From assembly GCA_037951105.1 (NCBI GenBank), contig JBAMJV010001389.1, positions 62,001-126,000 of the forward strand: a stretch of DNA of 64,000 nt, given 5' to 3'. This document shows, one piece after another, positions 34,255 to 44,612 of this stretch (the first letter of the stretch is position 1; each line of letters opens with the position of its first letter). The translations under genes were made by a program, and so were the position numbers. Source of the stretch: Echinarachnius parma. Its lineage: Eukaryota > Echinodermata > Echinoidea > Clypeasteroida > Echinarachniidae. A model generated the notes under the pieces. That model saw only the letters and a list, made by a program, of their open reading frames with translations, was not told the DNA's origin and did no database searches.

Positions 34255-34615
34255 TTTTTGTGATTTGCGATTTTGTGGAAAACAAAGAATTGCCTCTCTG
34301 ATACAACAACAATCTCCAAGTGGGCAATTCAACCAATCGCCATATTCAATTTGCCAGTGGAAAGTACCTTAACACTTTACTGATTCTTTATTCAATTCAT
34401 TGTTGTAATATGCATTTAATTAGCGATTATGCGCAATGAGATGATATTTTAAAATGTATACCAATACATTACAAAATAAAAACAATAATTATTTTAAGGT
34501 CTTTTGAGTAGAGCTCAGTACTCATCAAACCATCCTCCCTGCATGCAATCAGTATGCTATCATCCTTCAGGACAGTTATGTGTTTATTCGGATTAGATTA
34601 CATTCATTCTGTTGC
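34255..34615 (-). pseudogene. Decayed extra TRIM C-terminal tail, unit 3
   Basis: The clearest of the three tail copies. The minus strand at 34,500-34,590 reads DDSILIACREDGLMS and LYSKDLK-like codons. 34,260-34,385 reads a degenerate VLRYFPLA and a tail ending FHK-like. About 110 bp of foreign sequence separates the blocks. AATAAA on the minus strand at 34,583-34,588, 32 bp past the TRIM-C stop, could serve that gene as a polyadenylation signal. Confidence 0.6.
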
Positions 34616-34619
34616 AATA

Positions 34620-36464
34620 TTAGATTTTGTGGAAGACAATGAATTGCTTCGCTGATACTACAGTAATCTCTCCAGTGGGCAGTTCAACCAATTTCTGTAC
34701 GATATCTGCCATTGGAAAGCCCATGAGGACTGTTCTTATTCTCTTCAGGTCCTTTGTGTAGAGCTCCATACTCAGCAGACCATCCTTCCTGCATGCAATC
34801 AGTATGCTATCATCCTCCAGGACAGCAATGTGTGTGTTCCAGCTATCCACATGGATGTGATGAAGGATGGTGCCTTCCACATCCATTTCATCAATGACCC
34901 TGACTGACTTTGGAGACCCACCACACACTACCAGCCTTCTGCTGTGATTCATGTGACAGATTTCCCAAGGCTCATAGTCGTGGCAGTGAATCTTCCGAGA
35001 TGGCGCACCACCTTCTGGTCGAAATAAATAAATCTTATTTGTCTTAATATAACCGACATATATGTTGTCATTTCTATCTACACACATGCCTCCTAGTCCT
35101 CCATTACTATATGAGAGTGTGTTGAACTGAACATTGAACCTCTCCCATGCCTGTGTGTACAGTGTGATATTGTTATCAGCATCTCGTACAACGTAGCTAC
35201 CATCGGACAAGACAGATGCACATTCTACATACACATCCCTCAGCACTGTTTCCTGCGGCCCATCAACAGTGAACATCTCAATCGCCTTCCCATTCAAATA
35301 ACCAATAGCCACTCGTCCATCAGGCAAAGGCACTGCATCCGACGGACTGCTATGTGAGAGTGGATATGTGCTCACCTCCCCAAGCTGCCGGTCAAGAAGT
35401 CGCAAATCACCCAGACTGCAGAGAGGACCGCTATTAATGAATTGCAACCGCTTTGCACGGTCAGCTATGGATTTGGGCTGCGTGGCATCAGGATTACTTG
35501 CATCCAACATTTTCTCCAAATCACAACAAATCGTCTTGTGAACAGCCAGTGTCTGCCCCTCTAGCAGTGCCTTGATACCATTGCCGACGAGCGCAGATGC
35601 ACTTTGGATGCAAGACATCTTTGTGTCATCAGATTCCTTGATCTTCTCAAGTTGCGCGATGTGAGAAGCCTTTTCTTGTTTGCATCGGTCGATGAGATAA
35701 TTGCGTTGCCTCGTAAGATGATTCACTGCTTCTTCATATGATTGATTGATCTCGACTATCGTCTGATCTAGTTCCACCTCAACAACAACTTTCTGTTCCT
35801 TAACTAGCTCTTCGTGTGCCTCGATCTTCGCAATTATTGTTTCAGCCTTCTTCTGAAGGGACTTGATTTGCTCCTGGATTGTTTTCTTGTAGTCAGACAC
35901 CTCTTTGATCTCGTGATCAGGTGTGGTGTGTTCGAGCACATGGCATCTGAAGCAGATGGACACGTTACACGATATACAGACATACAGCTTCTCTTCATCT
36001 GGATGCTTGGTACAGAGACGCTTCACTTTGACCTTTCCCTTATTGACGTCATCCATGCTGACCACATCGTGTTTTACGTTCTTCTTAAATTTCCCATGCG
36101 CCACTGCGCAGGGGTCACACATGTAATCGTCACACTGTGCACAGTATTGAGACGCGGGGGATTTATCTTCCGGGTCACATATAGCATGTATGGTGCAGCT
36201 TCTTTCGACATATTTCATGTCCTCAACCATCGATTGAATCAAAATATTAGTTTGCAGTTTAGAAATGTTTCCATTGTTAATTTTGGTAATCTGACGACAA
36301 ATCGGACAAGAGAGATGGTTTTGTTGGGGATGACATTCGTAGAGATGGACCAAACATTTCTTACAAAAAGTGTGCCCACAACTCAGGAACTTAGGTTCGG
36401 TGAAATAATCGAAGCATAAACAGCATTCCAAACTTTGAGCAAATACAGCATCTGCAGTTGCCAT
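34620..36464 (-). CDS. TRIM-family RING/B-box E3 ligase, copy C
   Basis: An intact 614-residue frame from the ATG (complement 36,462-36,464, context AGCCATGG), just after the acceptor CATATTTACAG. RING: C14, C17, C29, H31, C34, C37, C53, C56 (C3HC4). B-box 1: 90-133. B-box 2: C151, H154, C163, C166, C171, C174, H179, H184. Then a Glu/Lys-rich coiled coil at about 190-290 and a propeller-like C-terminus (LPDGRVAIGY, GGMCVDRNDNIYVGY) ending FHKI. It is highly similar to A and B. Differences cluster in the C-terminal half, as expected if that part recognises ligands. The TRIM2/3/56-like description is from general family knowledge. The exact ortholog cannot be named, and lineage-specific expansion is likely. 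Confidence 0.9.
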   Translation of the reverse strand: MATADAVFAQSLECCLCFDYFTEPKFLSCGHTFCKKCLVHLYECHPQQNHLSCPICRQITKINNGNISKLQTNILIQSMVEDMKYVERSCTIHAICDPEDKSPASQYCAQCDDYMCDPCAVAHGKFKKNVKHDVVSMDDVNKGKVKVKRLCTKHPDEEKLYVCISCNVSICFRCHVLEHTTPDHEIKEVSDYKKTIQEQIKSLQKKAETIIAKIEAHEELVKEQKVVVEVELDQTIVEINQSYEEAVNHLTRQRNYLIDRCKQEKASHIAQLEKIKESDDTKMSCIQSASALVGNGIKALLEGQTLAVHKTICCDLEKMLDASNPDATQPKSIADRAKRLQFINSGPLCSLGDLRLLDRQLGEVSTYPLSHSSPSDAVPLPDGRVAIGYLNGKAIEMFTVDGPQETVLRDVYVECASVLSDGSYVVRDADNNITLYTQAWERFNVQFNTLSYSNGGLGGMCVDRNDNIYVGYIKTNKIYLFRPEGGAPSRKIHCHDYEPWEICHMNHSRRLVVCGGSPKSVRVIDEMDVEGTILHHIHVDSWNTHIAVLEDDSILIACRKDGLLSMELYTKDLKRIRTVLMGFPMADIVQKLVELPTGEITVVSAKQFIVFHKI

Positions 36465-36736
36465 GGCTCTGTAAATATGACACATACATATTGAATGGAG
36501 GCGGTCACGAGTACTGATTGGATGATGGTAATGTTCTTCATAGATCAAATTGTATCGTCATGAATTATTAGCATTTAACCCCAGAAGAACAGGTTTAGAT
36601 ATGCATGATAAAAAGTTGCCCAATAATTGATTGTTGGAATCAATAACATTGATTTCTAAGCATGAATATTATATTAGTAGAAATATTAAATGTAGTTCCT
36701 CATAGTAACATGTTCACTAAGCTAAAACAAACTCAC

Positions 36737-36815
36737 ATATCCCTCCTTATTGAAGCACGAAGTCAACTTCGGTGCAGGGCTCCGCAAACATTTAGCAGTC
36801 TGTCTTCTCAACAAA
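36737..36815 (-). other. Putative non-coding first exon of TRIM copy C
   Basis: Minus-strand block ending AATAAGGAGGGATAT and then GTGAGTTTG (donor at 36,736). It shares GAAGTTGACTTCGTGCTTCA-type sequence with A and B. The predicted intron to the acceptor before the ATG is only about 268 bp and free of repeats. Confidence 0.5.
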
Positions 36816-37854
36816 AACCTCTTCCTTCTTTGTCAAAATAATGCTCTGAATTGTTTGTGATAGAAATAATGTCACAGCTTTCGAAACTCTCCAAAGTCCA
36901 GAACGGTTTTGTAAAAATTAAAATGTTAATTTTCCTCACAATGTTTGCTATGAGACATAACGACACATGCAGAGTAGTTACTGGTGAAGTTGGCATGTTT
37001 AATCGCAGTATACCACAGATCGGCTAAGTTGCACGTATCGTATCTAACATCACGATTACCAGACATAGTTTCCGTTAAGGAAGGCCAAAATGAAAGAAGA
37101 ATAAGGAAAAAAACATACTTGTCAAAAAGCAACCAAAATATCGCATGCGCTCTGGTGAATATATTTGGGAGAGGGTTACCCCACACGCGTTAGTGGTTAA
37201 GTTGGAAATTAGCATTCTGAACATGGCCGTAGAAGAGAGTTGAATATATTTTGATAATTGTACTACATTCAACCTCTATTTGTAGGATGCATATAATTAT
37301 GGTAATATTTAAGTTGTATTCATATGTGGGGGGGGGGGGGGGGGGGGTAGCTAGCCCCCTTAGCACCCCCTTCTGCAAGGAAGTGTTCCAGGAAATGCCT
37401 TCCATATGGATATGTCATTGGACTGGTATATTGTGTTACTCATTAACATCATTGGCCTAGCCAGGGTCTAGTTGTTCAGGTACAAACACGAGATGGCGGT
37501 ATTTAAATTTTCTCAGAGCGCGTAAGCTTTTTTTATTGTGAGGGTCAAGCTAGGGTAGTTGATCTGTTGAAGTGTTCAGATGTGTAATTATCTACTGCAT
37601 AACGATAACTGTCTACAAAAACAGAGCAATTAATTAGTGAATATCGCTTTGCATTACGTTCTTTACTCGGTCATTATGACTTTCATTTACCGTAGAATTT
37701 GCACATATCAGATCACAGACATACACATTTTATCAGCTCTCCGTCAGTTCTTTTCACGTGTCTAAAAAGTTACTAGATCCCTTTAAAGGGTACCACCACC
37801 CCAAAATAATATTCTTATACATAAAAGATAACATCATTAGTAGTCCATTCCACC
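36816..37854. other. TRIM-C upstream region and unit 3/unit 4 junction
   Basis: No gene. A G run is at 37,327-37,347 next to a CTAGCCCCC motif. From 37,855 the sequence matches the start of the window. Confidence 0.5.
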
Positions 37855-39883
37855 AACAAGCTCAGACAAATATGTTTCCAGAAAAAAATAATATAAATGA
37901 AAAAACGCCTCATGTGTGGTGTCTGCATATACGAAGACTACCTTTGACCAGGGTGAACTATCGTCCGGGATTCTAGTGTCTCCAAACGTACGCGCGAATA
38001 GAATTGGCGCACTCTCAGATGTGGGGCACATATGGAACCATCATTATAATGATGGATTCGTAAGTGAGGGAAATTAATTGTATTGTTTATGAATTACACA
38101 ACCCTTTGCAAAGCGTTGAGCATCTATTTAATATCACACAACGGTACCAAAACGTATAGTTATTTGTTGTTATTTGCCTGGTGGTTCCCTTTAAGATTAG
38201 ACATCAGGAATCGGGTTAGGGTTTGGGATAAGGGTAAGAGTATGCTTGAGGTTCGAGTTCAGAGTTCGACAATTCGAATTCTCAGGCTTCATGTTGTAGA
38301 CAAAATCAGACGTAGACCAAATGTGTGTAGACCAAGCAAGTATTATAAACCTAATCCAGACTATTCGGCCACAAACAAGAGATGGCGCTGTTGATATTTT
38401 CTAATTCTGTAGAATAACACGTACAATTCTCTGTTGTCATTGTGTTCCAAGTAGCAAATCCGTCTATGGCCATTACCTATGGGAATCTGTACATTGTTAT
38501 CGACATAAGTGACGAGATCTTGTTAATATTTGATAATTCATAAAATGATCAATGCATTTTCTGCACTTGATAGTCATACAACAAATATATAAGTATATTG
38601 GTTAAGCACTAGCTATTAAAGTGACTCAATCAGATTGTTGATATAAACAGGTTAAATTTACTTTTAAAGGATGAACAAAAAAAAACGATTTGAGATACTT
38701 ATTCAACAATATTGATCAATTATTTGGGCCAATATAAATGTTTTCTGTAACTTTCCCAAAACTGTTATTCATCTTTAAGATTAGGCAACAGGAATCGGGT
38801 TAGGGTTTGGGATAAGGGTAAGAATATGCTTGATGTTCAAGATTTGAGTTGGAGGAATAGAAGCTTCAGGCATCATGTCGTAGACAAATTGAGACGTAGA
38901 CCAAATGAGTGTAGACCAAGCAGGTATAAACCCAGAAAAATAAATTGTTGGATTGGCGTAACCCGCCCGACCCTAAAAATACCGGCGCTGCACGCCGACC
39001 CTAGAGGTTTTTTCTGAATTTTATTTAAAAAAAAATAATAATAAAAAAAAAAAATAATAAATAAAAAATTGCAATAGAATTTGGAATTTCGATGTGTTAT
39101 GTGTGTGTTTTTGTGTATTTGTGCTGACAAAAAAAAAAAAAAAAAATCCCGACCGACCTACCCTAATTTTTGGTTGCCCGTAATGCCAATCAAACATTTT
39201 TTTTTTTTTTGGCCCAAGCCAGAGACTATTCGGCCACAAACTAGAGATGGCGCTGTTGATATTTTCTAATTCTGCAGATTAACACTTACAGCTCTCTTTT
39301 GTCATTGTGTTCAAAGTAGCACGCTATCATAATGGCCGTTACCGAAGGGAATCTGTACATTGTTATCCACAATAAGTGAAGGGATTTAGTTAATACATGT
39401 ATTTCATCATTTCAGCATAATGTTCACACTACAACTAATTATGTAATGTATTTCAAAGTGACTCAATTATTATATTAGTGATGTTGATGTCAACAGGCTG
39501 AATTTACTCTTCACTCGGTAAAAGGATGAAAAATAATCGATAGATTCATGATTCAGAATAGAAAGGAAATGAGCCTGATAGTTAGACTTCAAAGCAATTG
39601 TTTTTTCCTGGCATCATCTGAAGCCTTTATCAGCATCAACTTCTACATTTTATCATCATCAAGTGGTATATGAAATGTTTTACTGAATTTGAAGATGCCT
39701 GCAAAAGAAGGACAATACTTATCTAGTAAGTATGACTTATTTGCACAGGTGACACACAGTATTATAATCGATCAGCAGTAACACTACTGTTATTATCTCT
39801 AGCTCTAGACTCAAAGTAGCCAACATTATAATGGCCATAGCGCCATCTCTTGGTTAGATGTAGAAATATCAGTATGTTTGTTT
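37855..39883. other. Truncated unit 4, left part
   Basis: Copy of 1-1,830. It lacks the MITE of 731-1,307 and has an internal partial duplication (GGGTTAGGGTTTGGGATAAG at about 38,214 and 38,800). No TRIM gene follows in this unit. Short frames are not conserved. Confidence 0.7.
38934..39215. mobile_element. Probable MITE in unit 4
   Basis: About 280 bp interrupting sequence that is continuous in the neighbouring partial duplicate (38,350-38,370). Ends resemble an inverted pair, GTTGGATTGGCGTAACCCGC and GCCCGTAATGCCAATCAAAC. It has A-rich and T-rich interior runs, and CCAG flanks both sides. Superfamily unknown. Confidence 0.5.
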
Positions 39884-42137
39884 TCAGTTTCAGTTTATTT
39901 ACATTCTTCATAAAAACATCAAAAGATACAATATATAAATTATTACAATAAGTTATACAAAATAAATGTCGATTATAATTAAATAGCAAATTTAATCAAT
40001 TGAGAATGTGGGGCCAACTTGGAAGAGCATAAGCCTTATTTGGTGTTGACCCCGGTTAAGAAAGAAAAATATTATAATGCAAGAGGAAGTGTTTTTTAAA
40101 TTAAACAAATAGACACTTTAAAAACAAATAATATTTTACACATATTCTAGTCAGTGTATCCTACAAATACAACTATATATCCTATCCATAACAAATCACA
40201 CATTCAAGTACATACCCACGCAAACACACATACATGCCCTAACCATTTCATATTGATGAGTTCTCTAACAAAGTTATTTTGAGTTTTCGTTTAAAAGTAT
40301 TGAGAGTTGGACTTTTGCGTATTTCTAAAGTGAGGTCATTCCAAATTATAGGGCCTTTATAAAATATAGAGTGTTTAGAAACCACCGTTCTAACTTTAGG
40401 TAAATGATAGTTTGATGCAGATCTTGTATTATAATTATGATAATCCAAATTAAAAGAAAAGTAAGAGCATAATCTATCCGGAATTTTGTTTCTAGAACAC
40501 AAATACATAAAAATTGCAATATTATAATTATTCAAACAAAAGATATTGAGTATTTTCAAGTGTTCAAAAATTGGTTTTGTGTGGGCAAGGTATGAAGAGT
40601 GTGAAATAATTCTGACAACCTTCTTTTGTAACAAAAACAATCTAGATACATAATAATCATTAGAATTAGCCCAAGTTATGTTACAATAATTCAAGTGTGG
40701 AAGAATAATAGCATTATATAACAATTTCAAAATACTCTGAGGGAAAAATTTTAGCTTGTTTATAACACCAATGCTTTTAGATACTGTGTTGCAGACGACA
40801 CCAATGTGTTCATGCCATGTCAATCCACTATCTATGGTAACTCCTAAGAATTTCAATGAAGAGACCTTCTCTATATATTGATTACCTATTTTAATATTAA
40901 AATCATATTCAATATGTCTTTTAGTGAAGACCATATATTTTGTTTTATTTACATTTAAGACCAATTTATTTACAAGTAACCAATCAAAAAGCTTCTCTAA
41001 TTCTTGATTAAAATTTTCCATTAAAGTATGTGGATCGTCATGTGTCATGAACACACTGGTGTCATCTGCAAACTGAATGAAATTTAAACGTTCAGAAATG
41101 TTACATAAATCATTCATATAAACTAAAAACAATAGTGGTCCCAGGATAGAGCCCTGGGGCACTCCACATCTTATTTGTCTCATTTCTGATTTACTATCAT
41201 TAATCACAACATATTGTTTTCGATCCAACAAATAACTTATACACCAATCTACTAATACACCTCTAATTCCATATGTTCTTAATTTGTTTACTAAAATAGA
41301 ATGATCAAGAGTGTCAAACGCCTTACTAAGGTCAAGGAACAAGCCCAACATAATTATTTTATTATCAAAACAAAAATTTACTTTATGAATAAGCTCAAGT
41401 AAGGCTGAAGATGTGGAGTGCCCCGATCTAAATCCATATTGATTCTGAGAAATAATATTACATTCATTAAAAAAACATATAAGTCGGTTATAAAAACATT
41501 TTTCTAAAATTTTCGAAAAAACAGGGAGCACTGAAATGGGCCTATAATTGCAGACATTATTTTCTAAGCCACCTTTATATACTGGAATTACTCTTGCAAT
41601 TTTCATTTGGTCAGGAAATATGCCACTTTCTAAGGATAAATTAAAAATCTTACACAATGGAATACAAATAATATGAATGACACGTTTAACAACAGAAATA
41701 TGAATATCATCAAATACAGGGCTTGAATGATTCTTAAGGTCGCAAACAATATCAATAATTTCTTTACATGTCACAGGTGGAAAAAATGCAGATTTATTAT
41801 TGTTATCAATGTATTTCATGCAGTCTTCTTCAGTTGATTGCACATTACCCCTTAAGTTGTGACCAATGTTCACAAAATATGCGTTAAAAATGTTAGAAAT
41901 TTCATCTTTATTCTGTATAGTATGATCTTCAAATAATATTTCTATTATAGGTTTTCTATTGTTCCTCTTATTACCCAGAATGCCTTGCAATATTTTCCAT
42001 GTGTGCTTCATATTTCCCTTAGCACTATCAAACTTCTGTTTAAAATATAAATGTTTAGATTTCTTAATTTCATTATTCACCAAATTTCTATATCTTTTAT
42101 ATTTAGTAAGTCTATAATCTGTACGGTTGCGTAAATA
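39884..42137 (-). mobile_element. 5'-truncated non-LTR retrotransposon (CR1/L2-like)
   Basis: The insertion is bounded by comparison with unit 1 at about 1,815-1,835, which is continuous. The 3' end of the element is at about 39,884 and its truncated 5' end at about 42,137, where the reading frame stops abruptly. No LTRs. About 370 bp of 3' untranslated sequence precedes the junction. It inserted after units 1 and 4 separated. Confidence 0.85.
40248..42127 (-). CDS. Non-LTR reverse transcriptase (endonuclease missing)
   Basis: The open frame enters from the truncated 5' end and runs to the stop at 40,248, over 611 residues. Reverse transcriptase motifs in order: NYRPISVLPVFSKILEK, QYGFRSGHST, LFLDLSKAFDTLDH, GVPQGSILGPLLFLVYMNDL and the catalytic FADD, followed by the thumb/C-terminal region (KFLGVTID, LHLNYC-like). 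This order fits the Jockey/CR1/L2 group. The N-terminal apurinic-type endonuclease domain is absent because of 5' truncation. There is no stop or frameshift in the RT, so the insertion is young, but it cannot move by itself. No initiation codon is implied. Confidence 0.85.
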
Positions 42138-42720
42138 TTGTTTTTATTTATAGTACAAAGTGAACAAATCCCATTAACAGAGGTCTGATTTTGTCTGGAA
42201 AAAATTCTGACTAAAATGGGCCTGCGTTCGAAGCCAAGGCATTGTCTCTCGGATGGTGATGATGAAGGGCGGTCCATGCAGACTTTGTGCTATAAAGAAT
42301 CATAATTAACTCACCGCCTGTACGTACAAATGTGCATGTAACCAACACAATATTTTACTCTGGTGCTTAGTTTAGCACGGAAACTGTTACAATTTATCTG
42401 TAATAACATTCTCTCCGACTTTACTCATTGCTCTAAGTATAAGAGCGCACATCACTACAAAGCCAAAGTCAAGTCTTGAAAATAACTTTATTTAAATTTT
42501 AATCCGCCGGTTTTGGGGCGATGCAAATAAAAATAGCAAAAATCCACTTGACTAAGTTCTTAAGAAATGGATTTCAATCCTATTCATCTACAATGAACAG
42601 AAGCTTGGTAAAAAGAATTTCCAGTCTGTTCCATGCATACAAAAAACGACATCAATCCCATTCAAAAAACCTCTCACCCAACATAGAAACACACCTCATC
42701 AAATAATAACACTGAGCCAT
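42138..42720. other. Truncated unit 4, right part
   Basis: Matches 1,835-2,055, 2,690-2,879 and 3,353-3,420 of unit 1 without the two MITEs there. Similarity is lost around 42,650-42,720, the end of the tandem array. Confidence 0.7.
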
Positions 42721-44047
42721 ATCTTATATGGAAAAGCTTGTCAGCGTGTGCCTGCGCAGCGAGCCCAGTACAGAGACCGACATTTTTATTACAAAATAAT
42801 ACCAATTCATCATAATCATACGTACACAAAGACGTTTATATCTTAAGCATATATAACCTGTGCATACAAGCACATAATACACTCTTACAACGAAGATAAT
42901 AATGATAATAATGATAATACCGTGCCTGATTAGCATAGGGTGAAAAACCAGAGATAAAAACTAATAAGAGAAAAACTCTGGAAAACCTAACGCTAACCCA
43001 CACAAAATTGGTGTACTTCCTTATAAAACATTCCGACCCTCAAAAACCAAAACATCTATACAATCATCATTATTATCATTATTATTAATGACATCATCAA
43101 CAATAAGTATGTGTTAACGATCTGACTGACAAACGTAGAATGACTACCCCTTCCAATACACGACTATGTCACCCTCCTCGGCCACATACCGAACCTATTC
43201 AAAAAAGCCCGCGCGAATCAACGGATTCGCTCTACTGGCTTCCATACAAAGCTGTCGTTTTAACGACCTGCCTGTTACAAACATAATTTCTCTGCTATAC
43301 GCTGTAGCGCAGAGAAATAAACATTTCGGGCAGGCAAGTATTTTCAAACGGTTCAACAATGCAGTAATGCTCAAAGGCACGGTTGAGTGGCGCATCGTGG
43401 ACTAAACTATTCATGATCGAGCATTGTATTGTCCGATCAAAAGAACACATTCGCTGCAGTGTAAAAACATAGATAGGCGCATAGTGAGGGTCGCACGTCA
43501 CAAATTGGTGCATTGTGGGATAGAACAAGCTCGCTCGCGAATTTGTGTCATTAGAATTTCAAAGCCAATTATAAGAACCCACAATCATACTTTTTTCATA
43601 CAAAATTGTGTTTATTGACCTAGAATATCTGTCTTTCAATCATTAGAAGCTTGAAATCGTGTGGAAGTTCACTTTAAAGCGCGTGCTCTACGTGTGCGGC
43701 GAACCAGTCTCGGGTAGGTTCCGGTTAGGTTTAATAGCGTTTACACCGAATCCAATTATCCAGAGACCGGTCTCGGACCACATCGTGTGGTGGTCCGAGT
43801 TCGGTTCGCTTAAATGCGATCTCGGGTAGGTTTGTAGCATTTACACCAAAATGCGGGGCACCCCGAGCCCGTCTCGGGGCGCTCCGAGATGGGTTTTGAT
43901 TTTGGTGTAACATGGGTGATAAATTCCGCATAGACAATAAATGAGCAATACCGTACTTTCCTCTACTTCGAACATGTTTTTCATGCGCCCTAATTGTAAA
44001 CCAGAGTTTGTTCTGTTTACTTCAGTTCCTTTTAAAATAACTCTCAT
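42721..44047. other. Intergenic region between TRIM array and sulfotransferase
   Basis: No gene is called. A hairpin (CTCGGACCAC...GTGGTGGTCCGAG) lies at about 43,775-43,800, in a GC-rich patch (43,690-43,920) with two GCRTTTACACC motifs. A roughly 25-codon stretch near 43,225-43,300 weakly resembles a non-LTR RT C-terminus. The missing first exons of the sulfotransferase could be here or further upstream, but I cannot identify them. Confidence 0.4.
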
Positions 44048-44596
44048 TTAATGGGATAGTTGAGTTTTGGTATAGAGGGCGCTACACAAAATAACTTTTT
44101 GTGAGATAATGACAAACTGAGTGTCACATTTGAAAAGACATACAATTTTAATGACAGAATAAACTTTATTTGATCAAAATCGGTTCAGAAATGGCTGAAA
44201 TATCCATAAACATAACCATTTGTAATAATTGTGGGGCCCCACAATTATTCAATAATTTTGAACCAGCCGTTAATTTTTTTTTGTAAATGCTCTTTTCAAA
44301 AATTGTTGATTATCTCTCTATCTAATCACTATGTCAACAAAACATCACATGCACAATATTTTATTTCAAATGGTGGAAACCAATGCCTATTTAGCATTAG
44401 AGAGAGCCCTCTTGATTTTTTACCGCTCTTTTTGAATAATAACAGGCTTTTTACTTAGTCATTTGTAATGTTTCATTCCTATCGAGCATGGTGGAGTAAT
44501 AACTATTAGTTTGTAATGTAATTATGCAGGTTTTGGTTAAACTAAAATTTAGTTTGACCAAAAACTCTCTTTACCAAAACTCAACTATCCCTTTAA
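44048..44596. mobile_element. M1 MITE abutting a sulfotransferase splice acceptor
   Basis: TTAA-flanked M1 element with a perfect 26-bp palindrome at 44,224-44,249. Its right end (CAACTATCCCTTTAA) stops 16 bp before the first sulfotransferase exon seen here. Confidence 0.85.
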
Positions 44597-44612
44597 CATT
44601 GTATATGCACAG

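Noticed and set aside
43190-43320. Possible non-LTR RT C-terminal fragment (LYWLPYKAVVL-like)
   Set aside because: Only about 25 codons resemble the common LHWLP motif. Too short to support a call.
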